This document shows, in pieces, positions 63,415 to 64,000 of a DNA stretch of 64,000 nucleotides. Within the stretch, counting starts at the first letter, position 1, and each line of letters begins with the position of its first letter. The notes under the pieces were generated by a model that saw nothing but the letters and a program-made list of their open reading frames with translations, searched no databases and had not been told where the DNA came from. The stretch is from Pedococcus bigeumensis (GTDB lineage: Bacteria > Actinomycetota > Actinomycetes > Actinomycetales > Dermatophilaceae), in contig NZ_RCZM01000005.1 of NCBI RefSeq assembly GCF_006438965.1, positions 1-64,000 of the forward strand. Direction: 5' to 3'. Position numbers and translations under genes: made by a program.

Positions 63415-64000
63415 TCAGTCTGCCTTTCGCTGGGTCATGTAACGCATGAGGATTTCCTGGTCGGCCTGGGCACGGGGGACGTCGGCAGTGATGACGCCGG
63501 CGCTGAGCGTGTAGATGCGGTCGCACAGCCCGAGCAGCTCGGGCAGCTCGGAGGAGATCACGAGCACGCCGCGTCCGCTGTCGGCGAGGCGGTTGATGAT
63601 CTCGTAGATCTCGTACTTGGCGCCGACGTCGATGCCCCGCGTGGGCTCGTCGAGGATCAGCACGTCGGGCTCGGTGAACATCCACTTGCCGAGGACCACC
63701 TTCTGCTGGTTGCCGCCGGACAGCTTGGCGACACCCTCCTCGATGCTCGGGGTCTTGATGTTCATGCTCTTGCGGTAGCGCTCGGCCGCAAGGACCTCTT
63801 CGCGCTCGTCGACGACGCCCCGACGCCGGATCTTCCTGAGGCCCGCTGCGGTGATGGACACCTTGATCGTGTCGAGCAGGTTCAACCCCAGGCTCTTGCG
63901 GTCCTCGGTGACGTAGGCGAGCCCGGCGTCGATGGCCTTCTGGACGGTGTTCGCGCGCAGGGTCCGGCCGTCCTTGACCAGCTCGCCGCCGAGCTTGTGG
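63415..64000 (-). CDS. mmsA: Sugar ABC transporter ATP-binding protein, N-terminal part beyond the window
   Basis: The frame is open to the right edge, so only the last roughly 195 residues are visible. They hold the second nucleotide-binding domain: signature [15 protein letters not shown], Walker [17 protein letters not shown] and the switch His region [17 protein letters not shown]. Tandem-NBD ATPases of this type drive monosaccharide import. It is immediately upstream of mmsB in the transporter operon; a periplasmic-type binding protein gene is expected beyond the window. Confidence 0.9.
   Translation of the reverse strand, partial: HKLGGELVKDGRTLRANTVQKAIDAGLAYVTEDRKSLGLNLLDTIKVSITAAGLRKIRRRGVVDEREEVLAAERYRKSMNIKTPSIEEGVAKLSGGNQQKVVLGKWMFTEPDVLILDEPTRGIDVGAKYEIYEIINRLADSGRGVLVISSELPELLGLCDRIYTLSAGVITADVPRAQADQEILMRYMTQRKAD

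Overview
The window is high-GC DNA (roughly 70% G+C by eye), with the codon habits and gene content of an actinobacterium. Signs of this are mycothiol-type DUF664/DinB proteins, a menaquinone chain with MenJ, a KorAB 2-oxoglutarate:ferredoxin oxidoreductase, a DUF3618/holin pair and a DUF222-HNH relic. A Micrococcales/Intrasporangiaceae-like host is my inference; no rRNA is present to settle it.

Layout. 1-1.6 kb: three overlapping genes for small membrane/stress-type proteins. 1.7-6.3 kb: a decayed VOC gene, a membrane-anchored FMN glutamate-synthase-like enzyme with a PoxB-type pyruvate oxidase, and about 0.7 kb with no recognisable gene, ending at tRNA-Tyr. 6.5-12.2 kb: YajQ, a soluble Ser/Thr kinase, aminopeptidase N, a cold-shock protein and HtpX. 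12.3-21.3 kb: a second complex I cluster (nuoA,B,C,H,I,J,K,L,M,N) without nuoD, E, F or G. 21.3-28 kb: assorted metabolic genes plus two broken ones. 28.1-32.9 kb: urease ureABCFGD followed by a nickel-binding protein. 33.2-36.2 kb: korAB. 36.3-40.2 kb: RarD, DinB, a sugar-lactone oxidase and a PLP enzyme. 40.3-57.6 kb: the full 14-gene nuo operon with a polyprenyl diphosphate synthase at its end. 57.7-62 kb: menJ, menG, menF and a HAD hydrolase. 62-64 kb: part of a monosaccharide ABC transporter.

How the genes work together. Much of the window builds a menaquinone-based respiratory chain. A polyprenyl synthase makes the quinone side chain, MenF starts the head-group pathway, MenG methylates and MenJ reduces the chain. 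Complex I feeds the quinone from NADH. KorAB makes reduced ferredoxin, a conceivable donor for the NADH-module-less second complex I (inference).

The most unusual signal is not a gene. The octamer GTATGCCG/CGGCATAC occurs at least 41 times. Every GTATGCC/GGCATAC heptamer I found carries the eighth base. Copies are evenly spread, on both strands, mostly inside genes, where they often force rare codons. The largest gap lies over the candidate foreign segment at 0.4-7.0 kb, and one inverted pair forms a perfect 19-bp terminator hairpin.
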